64,000 nucleotides of DNA from CAVROP01 sp050008495 (GCA_050008495.1 JBEKMN010000068.1:3100-67099); one strand, 5' to 3'. Positions 26,764 to 35,939 are shown, counted from the stretch's first letter. The notes: generated by a model not told the origin, from the sequence alone. Program-made: numbers and translations.

Positions 26764-26968
26764 CGATCTCGTTCGTGGTGGCGAACTGGTCCGCGACATA
26801 AAGCAGAAATTCCCCGAGACCGACGAGGTGTTTCTGAAGTTCGGCCTTCGCCCCTCATGCTATGACTGCTCGATCGAGATGGCTGCGCGCAAAGTCGGCG
26901 CCTCACTCGAAGACCTGATGGTGGAAGTAAACAAAGCGATCTACAAGAGCCGTGGCGTTACAGCTTGA
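26750..26968 (+). CDS. DUF1858-like mini-protein
   Basis: 72 residues; the ATG at 26750 lies inside the end of the ahbD-like gene with GGAGGAAG upstream, so it is translationally coupled. The pattern matches the small DUF1858 / ScdA N-terminal-type domain: ELVRDIKQKFPETDEVFLKFGL, then a CysxxCys pair in PSCYDCSIEMAARK, then SLEDLMVEVNKAI. Such domains are often linked to redox or iron-cluster proteins. The close coupling suggests it helps the radical SAM enzyme, perhaps as a redox or cluster partner; this is inference. Confidence 0.8.
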   Translation: MFQFSDLVRGGELVRDIKQKFPETDEVFLKFGLRPSCYDCSIEMAARKVGASLEDLMVEVNKAIYKSRGVTA

Positions 26969-27232
26969 TTCTTTCTTAGGCGATCCCAGTTCGACGCTCA
27001 CTCATGATACTCGCCCCTGATCACGCACAACCCAAGAGGACGGAGGGGCATTTTTCATACCCTTAATATACGCTCCCCCGTCCTTCTTGAAGCGCAGCCA
27101 AGCGCTCGCCTGAACTTGTCAGCAACAATAGACGGGCAGGGCTGAATCCCCCCTTCCCAGACGCGATCCAAAACTCATCGGCGTGGTGAGAAATCGAGGC
27201 TCGGGGACTCGTGTTTGGCAACGCCGTATGAT

Positions 27233-27466
27233 ATGCTTGTTTTGATGGTTGCGATTCGTTTCCCCCATCCCGAAGACCGAGCCCAGGGGTTCCTGCTGCT
27301 GGCTGCAGTGGGCACAGTTCGAACCCTGCGTGGCGAAGTTTACTTATGCACTGAGAAGGCCCTCGAGGTCCTTGACTCGAATCATATCCCCTACTCCAGA
27401 GTCTCCCCTCCAATAAACCAAAATGAAGTGGACTCGGTACGAAATACTCTTACCACTGCGATATAA
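27233..27466 (+). CDS. Small hypothetical protein
   Basis: 77 residues from the ATG at 27233; an ATG at 27245 and a TTG at 27215 are alternatives. It reads VAIRFPHPEDRAQGFLLLAA, then TLRGEVYLCTEKALEVLD. Family not recognised. The next gene starts 44 bp before it ends, in another frame, which favours a real two-gene unit. No signal peptide or membrane segment. Function unknown. Confidence 0.5.
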   Translation: MLVLMVAIRFPHPEDRAQGFLLLAAVGTVRTLRGEVYLCTEKALEVLDSNHIPYSRVSPPINQNEVDSVRNTLTTAI

Positions 27467-27737
27467 CGACGGCCGGCGAATCGAAGCAACAAAATTCGAC
27501 CAAACCAATTTGGAACTTCTTGAGAGGTTCTCCGCCACCACAACCGATATGATCACGGCAGTGGGCTCCTGGAAATACCAGGGTACGCTTTATGAGGATC
27601 GGCTCCTTCGTCTCATCGTTGATGTCGAAGGATCACGGCCTGCGGACGAGTTCTTCCGTGAGTATAAAGAAGTCTTGAAAGCCGGATTCGAACAAATCGA
27701 TGTTTGGATCAGTAGCCATGAGGTCGAGATTCTGTAG
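27423..27737 (+). CDS. Small conserved-looking hypothetical protein
   Basis: 104 residues starting MKWTRYEILLPLRYNDG and ending QIDVWISSHEVEIL; soluble, with mixed alpha/beta character (YEDRLLRLIVDVEG). I recall similar small proteins in diverse bacteria but no assigned function. It overlaps the preceding small gene by 44 bp. The pair resembles a small two-gene cassette, but no toxin or antitoxin motif is visible. Confidence 0.6.
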   Translation: MKWTRYEILLPLRYNDGRRIEATKFDQTNLELLERFSATTTDMITAVGSWKYQGTLYEDRLLRLIVDVEGSRPADEFFREYKEVLKAGFEQIDVWISSHEVEIL

Positions 27738-27781
27738 CCTCGCACACCCACGCCCTCCGGCCTCACCCTTTCCCACACCTT

Positions 27782-28837
27782 TCAAGCGAACTCCCACCCC
27801 CGGCATTTATCGATTTCGCATTGACTTCGGTTGAGGTAATGTCTTAGCTCTTCCAATCCGTATTCTCGAGCCAATTCACGGACACTCACACCCGGCCGCT
27901 TGGCTTTCAACACGAACCAACCTTCCGACGACAACCACTTATCTTCCGCTATGTCCTCTCCTCGCTCCTTGAGCAGCCGCCCGATCTTCTCAGGGCGGTT
28001 CAAATCCTGATGGAAGATGCAGCGGTCCAAGTCAAGTGTGAGACGAGTGACGTTCTTTCCATTGCCCTGGTTGTTGGTATCGTAGACCAGCTCTTCCCCA
28101 TCGAGATCGTAAACCCGGCAATCCGGAATCCAGGTGGAACTAACCACGTAATAGTTATAGCTGATCGCCTGCGCCTGGAGCGAGCGGCCGGCCGAGTAGG
28201 CGCTCACCCAGATTACCAATTCCGCCCCCTGGTTGGAGAGCTGCTCCCAGAGTGGGGACCAGTTGACGTCGAAGCAGATGGCCAAACCTATTCGCCCGAA
28301 ATCCGCCTGGTGGACGCACACGACCGACCCGGGTTGCACGGAAAGACCCACGCATTCTTCTCCCCACACAGGGTAGAGTTTGTTGTAGATACAGGCGACC
28401 TTTCCCTCGCGGTCAATTAGAACTGCAGAGTTGAAGCCTTGCTTCCCGTCGGTTCGATGGATCGGGCAAACAATGTAGGTTCGATGTTTCCTGGCCAGGC
28501 GCGACATCGCAGTGACGGTGGCGCCGTCGAGCGGTTCGGCACTCTCTTTGGTGTTGCCGCGAAACGTCTCGGGAAGCGCGATGATGTCCGCCCCCAAGGC
28601 TCCTTCCGCATCCACCTGACTGGCGACCCACTCCAGAGGGTGCTCTCCCGCGTGGAAGCCGAGACTAACTACTCGAACCGGGCGCCCGATCTTTTCCCCT
28701 GATGATTCCGGAGCGTAGACTCGCTCTCCTCCTTCCGTAGCGGCTGCCGGCGCCGCGCTGCTTAATCCCGCCGCCAACGCCGACACGCCCATCGCCGACC
28801 CCTTTAGGAATTCCCGCCTCTTCATGTCGTTGAACAT
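27782..28837 (-). CDS. Tat-exported nitrilase-superfamily hydrolase
   Basis: 351 residues from the ATG at 28837, with GGGGGGAA upstream; a longer frame adds 99 residues of no visible sense. The N-terminus MKRREFLKGSAMG is a twin-arginine signal. The carbon-nitrogen hydrolase domain has the Glu-Lys-Cys triad E90 (ALPETFRG), K153 (YNKLYPVWGEE) and C188 (AICFDVNWSP), so it probably cleaves an amide or nitrile outside the cytoplasm. The C-terminal 60 residues are charged and unassigned. It stands divergent from a Tat-exported TIM-barrel protein. Confidence 0.88.
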   Translation of the reverse strand: MFNDMKRREFLKGSAMGVSALAAGLSSAAPAAATEGGERVYAPESSGEKIGRPVRVVSLGFHAGEHPLEWVASQVDAEGALGADIIALPETFRGNTKESAEPLDGATVTAMSRLARKHRTYIVCPIHRTDGKQGFNSAVLIDREGKVACIYNKLYPVWGEECVGLSVQPGSVVCVHQADFGRIGLAICFDVNWSPLWEQLSNQGAELVIWVSAYSAGRSLQAQAISYNYYVVSSTWIPDCRVYDLDGEELVYDTNNQGNGKNVTRLTLDLDRCIFHQDLNRPEKIGRLLKERGEDIAEDKWLSSEGWFVLKAKRPGVSVRELAREYGLEELRHYLNRSQCEIDKCRGWEFA

Positions 28838-28999
28838 CGTTCCCCCCTGGTACCGATTATGCCGGCGATTGTAACTCGCCACCGAGGGTGTTGTCGACCA
28901 ACTTCGCCAGCGTGGCTGTCGGCCTGCCCAGAATCGTCTCAACCCGCCACTTCCCGCCTCGGCTCGGAGTGGTTCAGACACGAGAGTGGTTTTTTGCAC

Positions 29000-29029
29000 T
29001 TGACATCGTCGCCCGTGTGACACTACGTT
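29000..29029 (+). promoter_or_regulatory. Possible promoter of the TIM-barrel epimerase gene
   Basis: TTGACA at 29000-29005 and TACGTT at 29024-29029, 18 bp apart, about 100 bp before the ATG at 29133. An inverted GGTTCTC/GAGAACC pair follows in the leader (29040-29082). Moderate match only. Confidence 0.35.
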
Positions 29030-29132
29030 CCTGTTTCCGGGTTCTCGGATAAGGAACGTCGCTGTTACATAGGCTGAGAACCCCACCTGCCGGGCACGCC
29101 CCGAGGCCGCCCGAAAGAGAAGGAGAAATGCC

Positions 29133-30164
29133 ATGCAACGTCGCGATTTCTTGTCGGCCGTGGGTCTGGGCGGTTACTCGTTGTTTGCGGGCGCCGGCCC
29201 ATCGCCCGGCTCGCCACTCCCAGCGGCTGCCCTGTCTGAGAATGGGCCTGGCGGGCGGCGCGCCAAGATCGGCTGCGTCAGTTGGAACTTCCATAGCCTC
29301 GGTCCGGGTGCCCACCCCGAAGAGGCCATCGATTTCATTGGCAGCCTCGGCTTCGAAGGAGTGGAACTGATCGCCAACTCGCCCATGGACGTTGACGAAT
29401 ATTGGACTGATGCCACAATCGACCGCATCAAGAAACAACTGGAACGAAATCACCTGGTATTGAACCAGTTTCCTTTTTTTCAACCGGTGGTCGAGGATTT
29501 GACCAGCTCCGACCCCGAAAAGCGCAAGGTCAGCTTGGACTACTTTGAGAAGGGCTGCCGCATCGCGCATAAGCTTGGCGCTCCCATGGTGAACATCGTC
29601 GCGCCGTGGGCGCGGCAATTGAGCGCCACTGGCACTTCCTACCTGCCCCGCTACTTCCTGAGTGATGTCAAGCCCGGCGAGAAGTTTCACATCAACATCG
29701 CTCCGGGCTACAACTTCGATGAACTGTGGCCTCTTTTCATCGAAACGATGAAGAGTTGCCTGGAGCGCGCCCAGGCGCTCGGCATGAAATTCTCCATCGA
29801 AAACCACACTTACACCATGCTTCCCGTCTCCGACAGCTTCCTGCGCCTCTGCGACCACATCCCTAGCCCAGCTTTCGGCTGCAACCTCGACTGCGGCTGG
29901 GCCATGAACCAGCGGGACTATCCTCCCGTCGCCATTCACAAGCTCAATCGGCGCCTGATGAATCTTCACGTTCGCGATATCGACCTCACCATGCGCGAAT
30001 ACGTTCCCATCGGGCAAGGCGTGATGGATATCAAAGCCATTGCGGACGCGGTGAAAGCCATCGGCTTCACCGGCTTCCTCTCCCTTGAGCAGGACGGCTC
30101 GAGCGAAGATATGAAAGTGACCTGTCAGCGCTATATCAGCATGATGAAGGAGTACCTCGCGTAA
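29133..30164 (+). CDS. Tat-exported sugar-phosphate isomerase/epimerase-like TIM barrel
   Basis: 343 residues. MQRRDFLSAVGLGG is a twin-arginine signal; the body is a xylose-isomerase-like TIM barrel of the AP-endonuclease-2 superfamily. Candidate metal ligands lie in KFSIENHTY (Glu), CNLDCGWA (Asp), NLHVRDID (His) and LSLEQDG (Glu). Family members isomerise or epimerise sugars and inositols; a periplasmic location is common in Acidobacteria and Planctomycetes but poorly explained. The start ATG at 29133 follows AAGGAG. Substrate unknown. Divergent from the exported nitrilase. Confidence 0.85.
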   Translation: MQRRDFLSAVGLGGYSLFAGAGPSPGSPLPAAALSENGPGGRRAKIGCVSWNFHSLGPGAHPEEAIDFIGSLGFEGVELIANSPMDVDEYWTDATIDRIKKQLERNHLVLNQFPFFQPVVEDLTSSDPEKRKVSLDYFEKGCRIAHKLGAPMVNIVAPWARQLSATGTSYLPRYFLSDVKPGEKFHINIAPGYNFDELWPLFIETMKSCLERAQALGMKFSIENHTYTMLPVSDSFLRLCDHIPSPAFGCNLDCGWAMNQRDYPPVAIHKLNRRLMNLHVRDIDLTMREYVPIGQGVMDIKAIADAVKAIGFTGFLSLEQDGSSEDMKVTCQRYISMMKEYLA

Positions 30165-30172
30165 AGGGAGAA

Positions 30173-30218
30173 GGCAGTCGGCAGTCGGCAGTGGGCAGTC
30201 GGCAGTAGGCGGAAGGCA
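30173..30218. repeat. Heptamer array GGCAGTC
   Basis: About six near-identical 7-bp units (GGCAGTC with T/G/A changes) start 8 bp after the epimerase stop codon. No inverted partner is seen. Confidence 0.8.
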
Positions 30219-30318
30219 GCCGACGGCCACCGGCGTTGCGTGATTTGTGGGGCTGATGATTCCCCTCCCTGTTAAGGAGGGGGTAGGGGTGGTTGACTTT
30301 TTGTCCCGGGGATCAACC

Positions 30319-30800
30319 CGCGCATTTTGCGCTCAAATAGGCTTCGTATTGAGTTCGTTTTAGGTTCGTTTTTCAATGCGCTTCCTGTTTTTTCAATAAC
30401 ATACTGGCTTCGATCGTATATTTCTTGTATTTTTCTCGGGTTGCTCCAGGCTTCCAGCCGCGGACCCTTTCCGTGCCCTTCCGCATTTCGGGGCGCAATT
30501 CCCCCGCCTGGACGCATGCTGCACGGAAAAGCTCACTATTTGAATTTAATTCGCGCATTTGGCACTGAAATCCGGGTTCGTTTCGAGTTCGTTTTGAGTT
30601 CGTTTCCAAATCCCATCCTGTGTTTTCAACAACATACTGGCTTCGTTCGTACTATTTTTATGCTTTCTCGCGCTGTACTGCCTTCCCGAACGTGAACCGC
30701 TTCCGACTCCTTCCACTTTTGGCCGGGCACCCTCCCGGCAGGACAGATGCTTCACCCGAGAACTCACTCTTTCGGCTTAGTACGCACATTTGTCACTCCG
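30319..30800. repeat. Tandem array A, units of about 232 bp
   Basis: Unit cores start at about 30319, 30551 and 30781. Each begins CGCGCATTT-GCACT-like, followed by copies of TTCGTTTTGAGTTCG, then TTTTCAAnAACATACTGGCT and TCGTnCGTA. The middle of each unit is variable. The third unit is only a start. The same unit occurs as array B at 50932-51230. It may be a non-autonomous mobile repeat or RNA-coding element. Confidence 0.75.
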
Positions 30801-31076
30801 GGAGGCAACGATGGGAACCGCAGGCAGGGACTCAGGCATAGCAAGCACGAAACGGAGACGGATCAGACCTTTCGGGCCGAATGCTTCCGGCCTGGCCAGA
30901 TCTCCAGCGCAACCCCACAACACAACTATAGCCCAAGTTATTAGTTTTGTGAAGTACCCAGAAAGTTAACACTCCCCACGGTACGCAGAACACGCGGATG
31001 GCGCATACATGAAGAACCATGCAAACGCCACCCACAAGGGTTCGTGAACAGCATCGCCATGGCTCCCCGGTTCTGA

Positions 31077-34000
31077 TCATCCGGGCCTTCCATGGACAAA
31101 CCAGCGATGGAGGAGCTCGATGACTTGTTCACGCAGTCTCTCGCTTCCGGCGCGCTCCTCTGCCAACGTTTCGAACTCTGCCTTGGCTGTGGTGATACGC
31201 GCGCCAAGCTTCACCAAAAGCGCGCGGCACTCCTTTTCGGTCTCTGGAAATGATACTGGGCCGCGCAACCCTTCGCGAGCGATCGTCGCGAGGAGTTCTG
31301 CTTCCGGTCGGCTGGCACACACGTGGCTCGCCGCCGGGTTCTTTCCGAAATAAACGGTTGTCGCCTCAAACCAATTCTCCGCCGCGGGAAGGCGAACCTC
31401 CCCTTCCGGGATGTTGACGGTTTTTGCACCGCCCGTCTCGTCCTCGAGCCACTCGCCAAGCGGTTTTCGTACCTCCGGCTCCAGACGGTTCCAGGCGTCA
31501 AGGGCAAGCTGCATTTGGGAGACGTTGTTCCTCCCATTTCCAATCCTACGTTGTTCCATCTTTTGCACTTCGACAATGCGAATAGCCCGAAAATGAAGGG
31601 CTACCTCGCGATATAACCGGTCGGTCAGGTCTGTTCGCCTGTTCGGTTGCCGTACGCCCAGAAGTTCGAGGACCGCGTCATCCAGCTCCCTGCGGTCCTT
31701 CTGTTGTAGCTCCGCCGGCAGCCCCAAGGGCAGTCTCTCAGCTTCTCGTACCTCCTCGGCGGTGTGACAATCCATGAAGGGTTCCTCGACCAGATGGGAG
31801 ATTCTGCGCCCTTGCATCGATGCCAACGCACGCTCCATTCTGTCTGCCAGTTCTCTCGTGCAGCCGCGCGGATCGGGAATCTCCATCATCATGACGTCGA
31901 CCACTTCCGTCTTCAGATTTCCCTCCGTACCTGCGTATCGGCCATAGAAGGTTTTGAACAGGGCGACAAGGGTGGAATTGAGAATGGACATTAGCACGCC
32001 GGAACTGCTGGCGCTCCCGTTGATCGGGTGAATATCAAATAGGTTATGGTTGCACGCCAGTCGCTCCGGATTTGAGGGAATGATGTGACGATACTGTTGG
32101 GCCATCGGCCAGAAGCCAATCCCAGGCTCCAGGCCTGTGAGGTCGTACCATCTCTCTCTCCCGAGGCAGGTAGAGCGCTGGGGGACCGCAACCGCTTTCG
32201 ACTTCTCCGATGCAAAGGTCTGTTTGCTTCCCCAGGCTACGTAGTGGCGAGCGTAGGTGCCTTTGAGGTCGCGCAAGTCCTGATTAACCCACAAGACCAC
32301 CCGGTCAAGTTGCTCGCGAGTCACAACCGGCCGGTCAACTTCCATTAAGCTGTGAACTTCCGGTCTCACGTATTTGGCCTCGATGGGGTGCAATGTCTTG
32401 TCGCCGCACTGGACTATCAGCAAATCCCCTCTTTCTACCTCCTCGCGGCCACACCGCCGCATCAGGGGCAGAAGCCGCCACTCCATTTCACTCGGGTTCT
32501 GACTCAGTAGCTTCGCAGAGACGTTACGCGGCATGAAAAAGGCGTCACATCCGCTCTTTATTCCAAATTTAATGGTCGCTACCTCACCCAGGCGGACGAA
32601 TCGGCTCCCAAACTCGCGCATAATTTCAAAATAGAAGTCCGGCGCCCGCAGGTAACGGCCCCACTTACCGCCCCCATAGTCGCTGTACCGCGCGCCGAGG
32701 CTTAACTCCCCATTGGAATCGTTCTCTCCCCCTGTTTCCCCATCCTCCTCGTCCGATTCGCCATTGGTCTCTGCCGCTCCAAGACTCTTCTGTTTGCCCA
32801 ACATCTCGCCGACGGACAACCCTTCCTGCCACAGGTCACCTTGCCGCTTCACCATGATGCGATACTGGGCACTCGACCGGTGTGACTTCGTTTTCAGGAT
32901 CAGGTCGCGCAACTCTTCGGCAGCTTCCTGCCGCTGTCTCTCGTCCACGCGCTCCCCTAATATCTCAGCCAGCGGTCGATTGAGTCGCACGAACTTGACC
33001 AGGTTCTCGTTCCGTTTTTCTTCCTCCGTGCAACGCTGGAGAATTGTCACCGCCGTTTTCACACGAGCATCTTCAAACCACGGCTCGTCCACGCTCTCAA
33101 TGATGGCAACGATCCGGAAATTGAGGAGCTCCCAGCGTTGGAGGGGAAATCCGTAGCGGACGTCCAGCCAGCTCGATGAAGTGAGGAAGCCGAACCAGCC
33201 GTCCTCCGCCAGGAAGCGGCAGGCGTGCGGCCAGAAGTAAACGTGCATGTCGCTTTGCTTAGAAAGCTGGAGCCCTGGCCACGCCTCTTCAGCCTTCTCG
33301 TACATGTATTCCTTCGTCTGATCGCGGATCGCGCCGCGGTCTCTCTCCTTGGGGATATCCTCCTGACGGACGTATGGTGGATTCCCTACGATAGCGTCAA
33401 GAGGGGGAAGGGATACTCTCTCGACCTCTCGTTTTCCGCGACTGTCCCGGAAAACGCTGGGGATTTCGCAAAATGGCTTGTCCGAGGCGACCAGAAAGAA
33501 GTTCCTCCGCGCGACACGCGGGTAGTTCTCTTCGATGGTTATATTTCTGGCGGCAAGGTTCAAGGTGGCGAGGTGGGCTGGGAAGGGGTTGATGTCGCAA
33601 CCAAAGAGACCTGCAAGCAACTCCTGGTTCGTCATTCGCTTGTCGAGGTGAAGTTTGCGATAGTAAGCGCGGACAAGGAATGTCCCACTGCCACAGGCGG
33701 GGTCAAGCGTGACGGCGCCCGCCTTCCGGATGCAGAAGGCATTGACGACGTCCACAATGTTCTCGTCGGTGTAGAACTGTCCGAACTTGTGTCTCTCTTC
33801 CTTACTGATCAACCTCTGGAAAAAGTGCCCCAGGATGTCGGTGGGAATTTCTTTGAAGTTAAACCCGTCGACCGCATGGATGAACCTGTCCCAGGCTTCG
33901 ATAGAATTCGCGCCTGACAGCGCTAATGTAGCCGCCCACTCCTTGGCGTGTGGAAAGAAGACGGGTTCATAATCGCCCGTGACATGCACCGCCTCATCGA

Positions 34001-34883
34001 ATCTGCCGCGTAAATAGGCGAAGGCCCTTTCCGGTGTTTTTGCGGCGCGCGGGAATTTGAGTTCAGGAAGTTCGCAACCGGGACGCGAACGAACCGCCTG
34101 GTAGAAAAGAATGCGGTTGCTGAGCACATAGGCCATGCTGCGCGCCGCCCGGTCAATCGCCTCCCGCCAGGATCTGGGGTTGGTAGAGTCAACATTCCAT
34201 TGCTGTTCTTGGGCCATCCAAGCCCAAAGATGTGCCCTGAAGCCGGGCTTCCGGGCCGACTCGGAATCGAGGTAGTCCCGGAGCTCGCGGACTGGGCCGC
34301 GCGGCCCTGTCAGATGGCTCTCCAGAACGATAACGTAGAAATCTGAAGGCGGGAGGCCAAAGTCTTTTCTGCGGCCAAACCAGAGGTCCGCGAAACTCGC
34401 GAAGAACCGGGGCAGGAACTCCTCTTCGAGTTTTACCCTCACGGCCGGAAGCGTGACATCTTCGGGCTTGTTGAGCTCCATCCCCAGCTTACCTTCCCAC
34501 ACGCACCGCTCGTGCATCGAAGGGGCATCCCATTTGGAGCGGTCGAACAACGCCAGGTGCTCGACATTCCAGGTGAAGAAGTATTGGCAGTTCTCGCGGG
34601 TGGCCTTGTTGTAGGCATCCTCCATCAACCGCGCATCGAAAGGCGAGCGCCCTTGGGGGCTGCCGGGTAGCTTCACCTCACCACAGAGCGCCAGCTTGCC
34701 TCTGCCACTCTCCTTCCGCTCGTAAACGCGGAAGTCCTGCCGCTTAAGGCTACCCCTTCCGTAGGCTTCGATTTCGGATGAGCCGAACGGGAGTTCGGGG
34801 TGCGTTGCGAAGATTTTGTCGGACCACTTTGACACATCGGAGCAAAAGCCGGTTTCGTGTTGGCGGTAGCTTAGGGGTGGCAT
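31077..34883 (-). CDS. Single-chain restriction-modification enzyme (Type IIG-like)
   Basis: 1268 residues from the ATG at 34883. N-terminal PD-(D/E)XK-like nuclease: D50, then E69-V-K71 in LCGEVKLP. The N6-adenine methyltransferase core follows: HKFGQFYTDENIVD (about 367-378), motif I DPACGSGTFL (394-403) and motif IV NPPY (501-504). The C-terminal 500 residues would hold target recognition (IKFGIKSGCDAFF, SILNSTLVALF). Nuclease, methylase and specificity in one chain match Type IIG enzymes, which cut near their site and protect it by methylation. No separate HsdS or HsdR is present. An acidic low-complexity insert (ESDEEDGETGGEND) lies near the middle. Toxin-antitoxin genes stand upstream on the same strand. 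Confidence 0.85.
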   Translation of the reverse strand: MPPLSYRQHETGFCSDVSKWSDKIFATHPELPFGSSEIEAYGRGSLKRQDFRVYERKESGRGKLALCGEVKLPGSPQGRSPFDARLMEDAYNKATRENCQYFFTWNVEHLALFDRSKWDAPSMHERCVWEGKLGMELNKPEDVTLPAVRVKLEEEFLPRFFASFADLWFGRRKDFGLPPSDFYVIVLESHLTGPRGPVRELRDYLDSESARKPGFRAHLWAWMAQEQQWNVDSTNPRSWREAIDRAARSMAYVLSNRILFYQAVRSRPGCELPELKFPRAAKTPERAFAYLRGRFDEAVHVTGDYEPVFFPHAKEWAATLALSGANSIEAWDRFIHAVDGFNFKEIPTDILGHFFQRLISKEERHKFGQFYTDENIVDVVNAFCIRKAGAVTLDPACGSGTFLVRAYYRKLHLDKRMTNQELLAGLFGCDINPFPAHLATLNLAARNITIEENYPRVARRNFFLVASDKPFCEIPSVFRDSRGKREVERVSLPPLDAIVGNPPYVRQEDIPKERDRGAIRDQTKEYMYEKAEEAWPGLQLSKQSDMHVYFWPHACRFLAEDGWFGFLTSSSWLDVRYGFPLQRWELLNFRIVAIIESVDEPWFEDARVKTAVTILQRCTEEEKRNENLVKFVRLNRPLAEILGERVDERQRQEAAEELRDLILKTKSHRSSAQYRIMVKRQGDLWQEGLSVGEMLGKQKSLGAAETNGESDEEDGETGGENDSNGELSLGARYSDYGGGKWGRYLRAPDFYFEIMREFGSRFVRLGEVATIKFGIKSGCDAFFMPRNVSAKLLSQNPSEMEWRLLPLMRRCGREEVERGDLLIVQCGDKTLHPIEAKYVRPEVHSLMEVDRPVVTREQLDRVVLWVNQDLRDLKGTYARHYVAWGSKQTFASEKSKAVAVPQRSTCLGRERWYDLTGLEPGIGFWPMAQQYRHIIPSNPERLACNHNLFDIHPINGSASSSGVLMSILNSTLVALFKTFYGRYAGTEGNLKTEVVDVMMMEIPDPRGCTRELADRMERALASMQGRRISHLVEEPFMDCHTAEEVREAERLPLGLPAELQQKDRRELDDAVLELLGVRQPNRRTDLTDRLYREVALHFRAIRIVEVQKMEQRRIGNGRNNVSQMQLALDAWNRLEPEVRKPLGEWLEDETGGAKTVNIPEGEVRLPAAENWFEATTVYFGKNPAASHVCASRPEAELLATIAREGLRGPVSFPETEKECRALLVKLGARITTAKAEFETLAEERAGSERLREQVIELLHRWFVHGRPG

Positions 34884-35257
34884 TGTCTTCTCAGGCGAGG
34901 CCCAACCTCCTCCGTTCCTGATTATTATCACAACAGGGGGAATTGCAAGAGCGATTTCAAGGCCGCCGGCGCAGCGGACCTTCATGTTTAGGTTTTCCTG
35001 CGAGCATGAGGTCCGCGCGTTGGACGTGCAGTGGCCTTGAGGGCAGGTGCCAGGTAGCGGGCATGAGGTGTTAGGGGATGACCACCGCGCGGCGTGTCGG
35101 CCGGATCGAAGATTCCAGATTTGAGATTCCAGACCAATAAACGAATTCCCGATTTGAGATTCCAGACCAAAAACCTTGCACGCGGTCAAAAACCTTTGGG
35201 AACAGCAGTTGAGAGGCGACCTTCGTCTCTATGGGTAGACCACAGGCCGTTATTCAT
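34884..35257. other. 374-bp intergenic stretch before the restriction gene
   Basis: Upstream of the restriction-modification gene. It contains heptamer repeats at 35111-35170; otherwise I see no gene or clear promoter. In-frame upstream extensions of the restriction gene through this stretch have no protein-like features. Confidence 0.55.
35111..35170. repeat. Duplicated heptamer array (GATTCCA/GATTTGA)
   Basis: GATTCCA-GATTTGA-GATTCCA-GACCAA is followed after 14 bp by GATTTGA-GATTCCA-GACCAA, a direct repeat of degenerate 7-bp units upstream of the restriction gene. Confidence 0.7.
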
Positions 35258-35752
35258 TCAGGCTTTGGCTCTCTCCTCCAAGACGCGGCGCAGAAGGGGC
35301 AGGGCGGCTCGATCCTTTTCCTGGCCGGTTTCTTCTTTCGTCTTAATCAAGCTTTCCAGTGTCGAAACGCGAACTTTGAGTGCCGGACCAACCTGCATTT
35401 CCACGGTTTCTTGGAGAAGCTGGTTGTAATCGCGGCCCTTTCCGATCGTTCCAAGAAGGTCGAGAGGCCCGAAGCGGGTCATCAATAGCTGATGTCCTTC
35501 AGAGGCAAGATGGGAAGGGCCGGGTTTCAATTCATGGCGGCCGGGAACGCGATAAAGGGCGCCCAACTCTTCCAAGGCTGCCGAGAGGCGGGTGAGGTTG
35601 TCCGGCTCGCGAGAATGGACGATGTCGAGATCAAAGGTCGCCAGCGGAGCACCATGCAAGACTGCGCAAACTCCGCCCACAATGATGAAATCGACCCCGT
35701 GACGGATGAGCGTTTCGAGGATCGCCACGTAATCAACTCTTGGCGTCTCCAT
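35258..35752 (-). CDS. Nucleotidyltransferase-fold protein (DUF6036/AbiEii-like)
   Basis: 164 residues. The nucleotidyltransferase signature is VGGVCAVLHG followed by TFDLDIVHS, with candidate metal ligands D41 and D43. Such small transferases often act as toxins that modify tRNA or other targets, with a small partner gene. Here the ATG at 35752 lies inside the end of the 65-residue gene upstream (20-bp overlap), typical of a coupled pair. It is the last gene of a minus-strand run with hicB and hicA. The toxin role is inferred from context. Confidence 0.8.
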   Translation of the reverse strand: METPRVDYVAILETLIRHGVDFIIVGGVCAVLHGAPLATFDLDIVHSREPDNLTRLSAALEELGALYRVPGRHELKPGPSHLASEGHQLLMTRFGPLDLLGTIGKGRDYNQLLQETVEMQVGPALKVRVSTLESLIKTKEETGQEKDRAALPLLRRVLEERAKA

Positions 35753-35930
35753 CTCGGAGCCTCAGGAGAGATTTCACCGATTGCTGAAGGACTTGCAGGC
35801 GCTCTGCAGGTGTGAGCGACAGCATCCAGCGAATCAGGGTCAGGTCTACACCATCGTCACTGTGGGTCCCCTCGCTCCCGGGCAAACGCGGGGAAGCCTC
35901 CGTGGTGCGCGAGGAGTCGCGTTGTGCCAT
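35733..35930 (-). CDS. Small partner of the nucleotidyltransferase
   Basis: 65 residues from the ATG at 35930, with GGGAGTGAC directly upstream. A charged N-terminus is followed by DLTLIRWMLSLTPAERLQVL and SVKSLLRLRDG, a pattern I associate with small proteins encoded just before DUF6036-type nucleotidyltransferases. It may be the antitoxin. It begins 9 bp after hicA ends. Confidence 0.7.
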   Translation of the reverse strand: MAQRDSSRTTEASPRLPGSEGTHSDDGVDLTLIRWMLSLTPAERLQVLQQSVKSLLRLRDGDAKS

Positions 35931-35939
35931 GTCACTCCC

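Larger units (their letters stand above)
30165..31076. other. 912-bp intergenic stretch filled by repeats
   Basis: Lies between the epimerase and the convergent restriction enzyme. It contains a heptamer array (30173-30218) and a tandem array of about 232-bp units (30319-30800). From 30800 to 31076 nothing recognisable is seen. Short minus-strand frames through the array encode Lys/Glu/Asn-rich peptides that change unit by unit, and are not called as genes. Confidence 0.6.

Noticed and set aside
28974..30230. A 418-codon minus-strand frame opposite the epimerase
   Set aside because: Complement of a clear TIM-barrel gene, and its start lies in heptamer repeats.
30272..30767. Short Lys/Asn-rich minus-strand frames in tandem array A as genes
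   Set aside because: Start and stop change from unit to unit; only the DNA core is conserved, so they are recorded as repeats.
30319..30800. CRISPR array
   Set aside because: Units are over 200 bp with degenerate cores; there are no 24-47-bp exact repeats with unique spacers and no cas gene.
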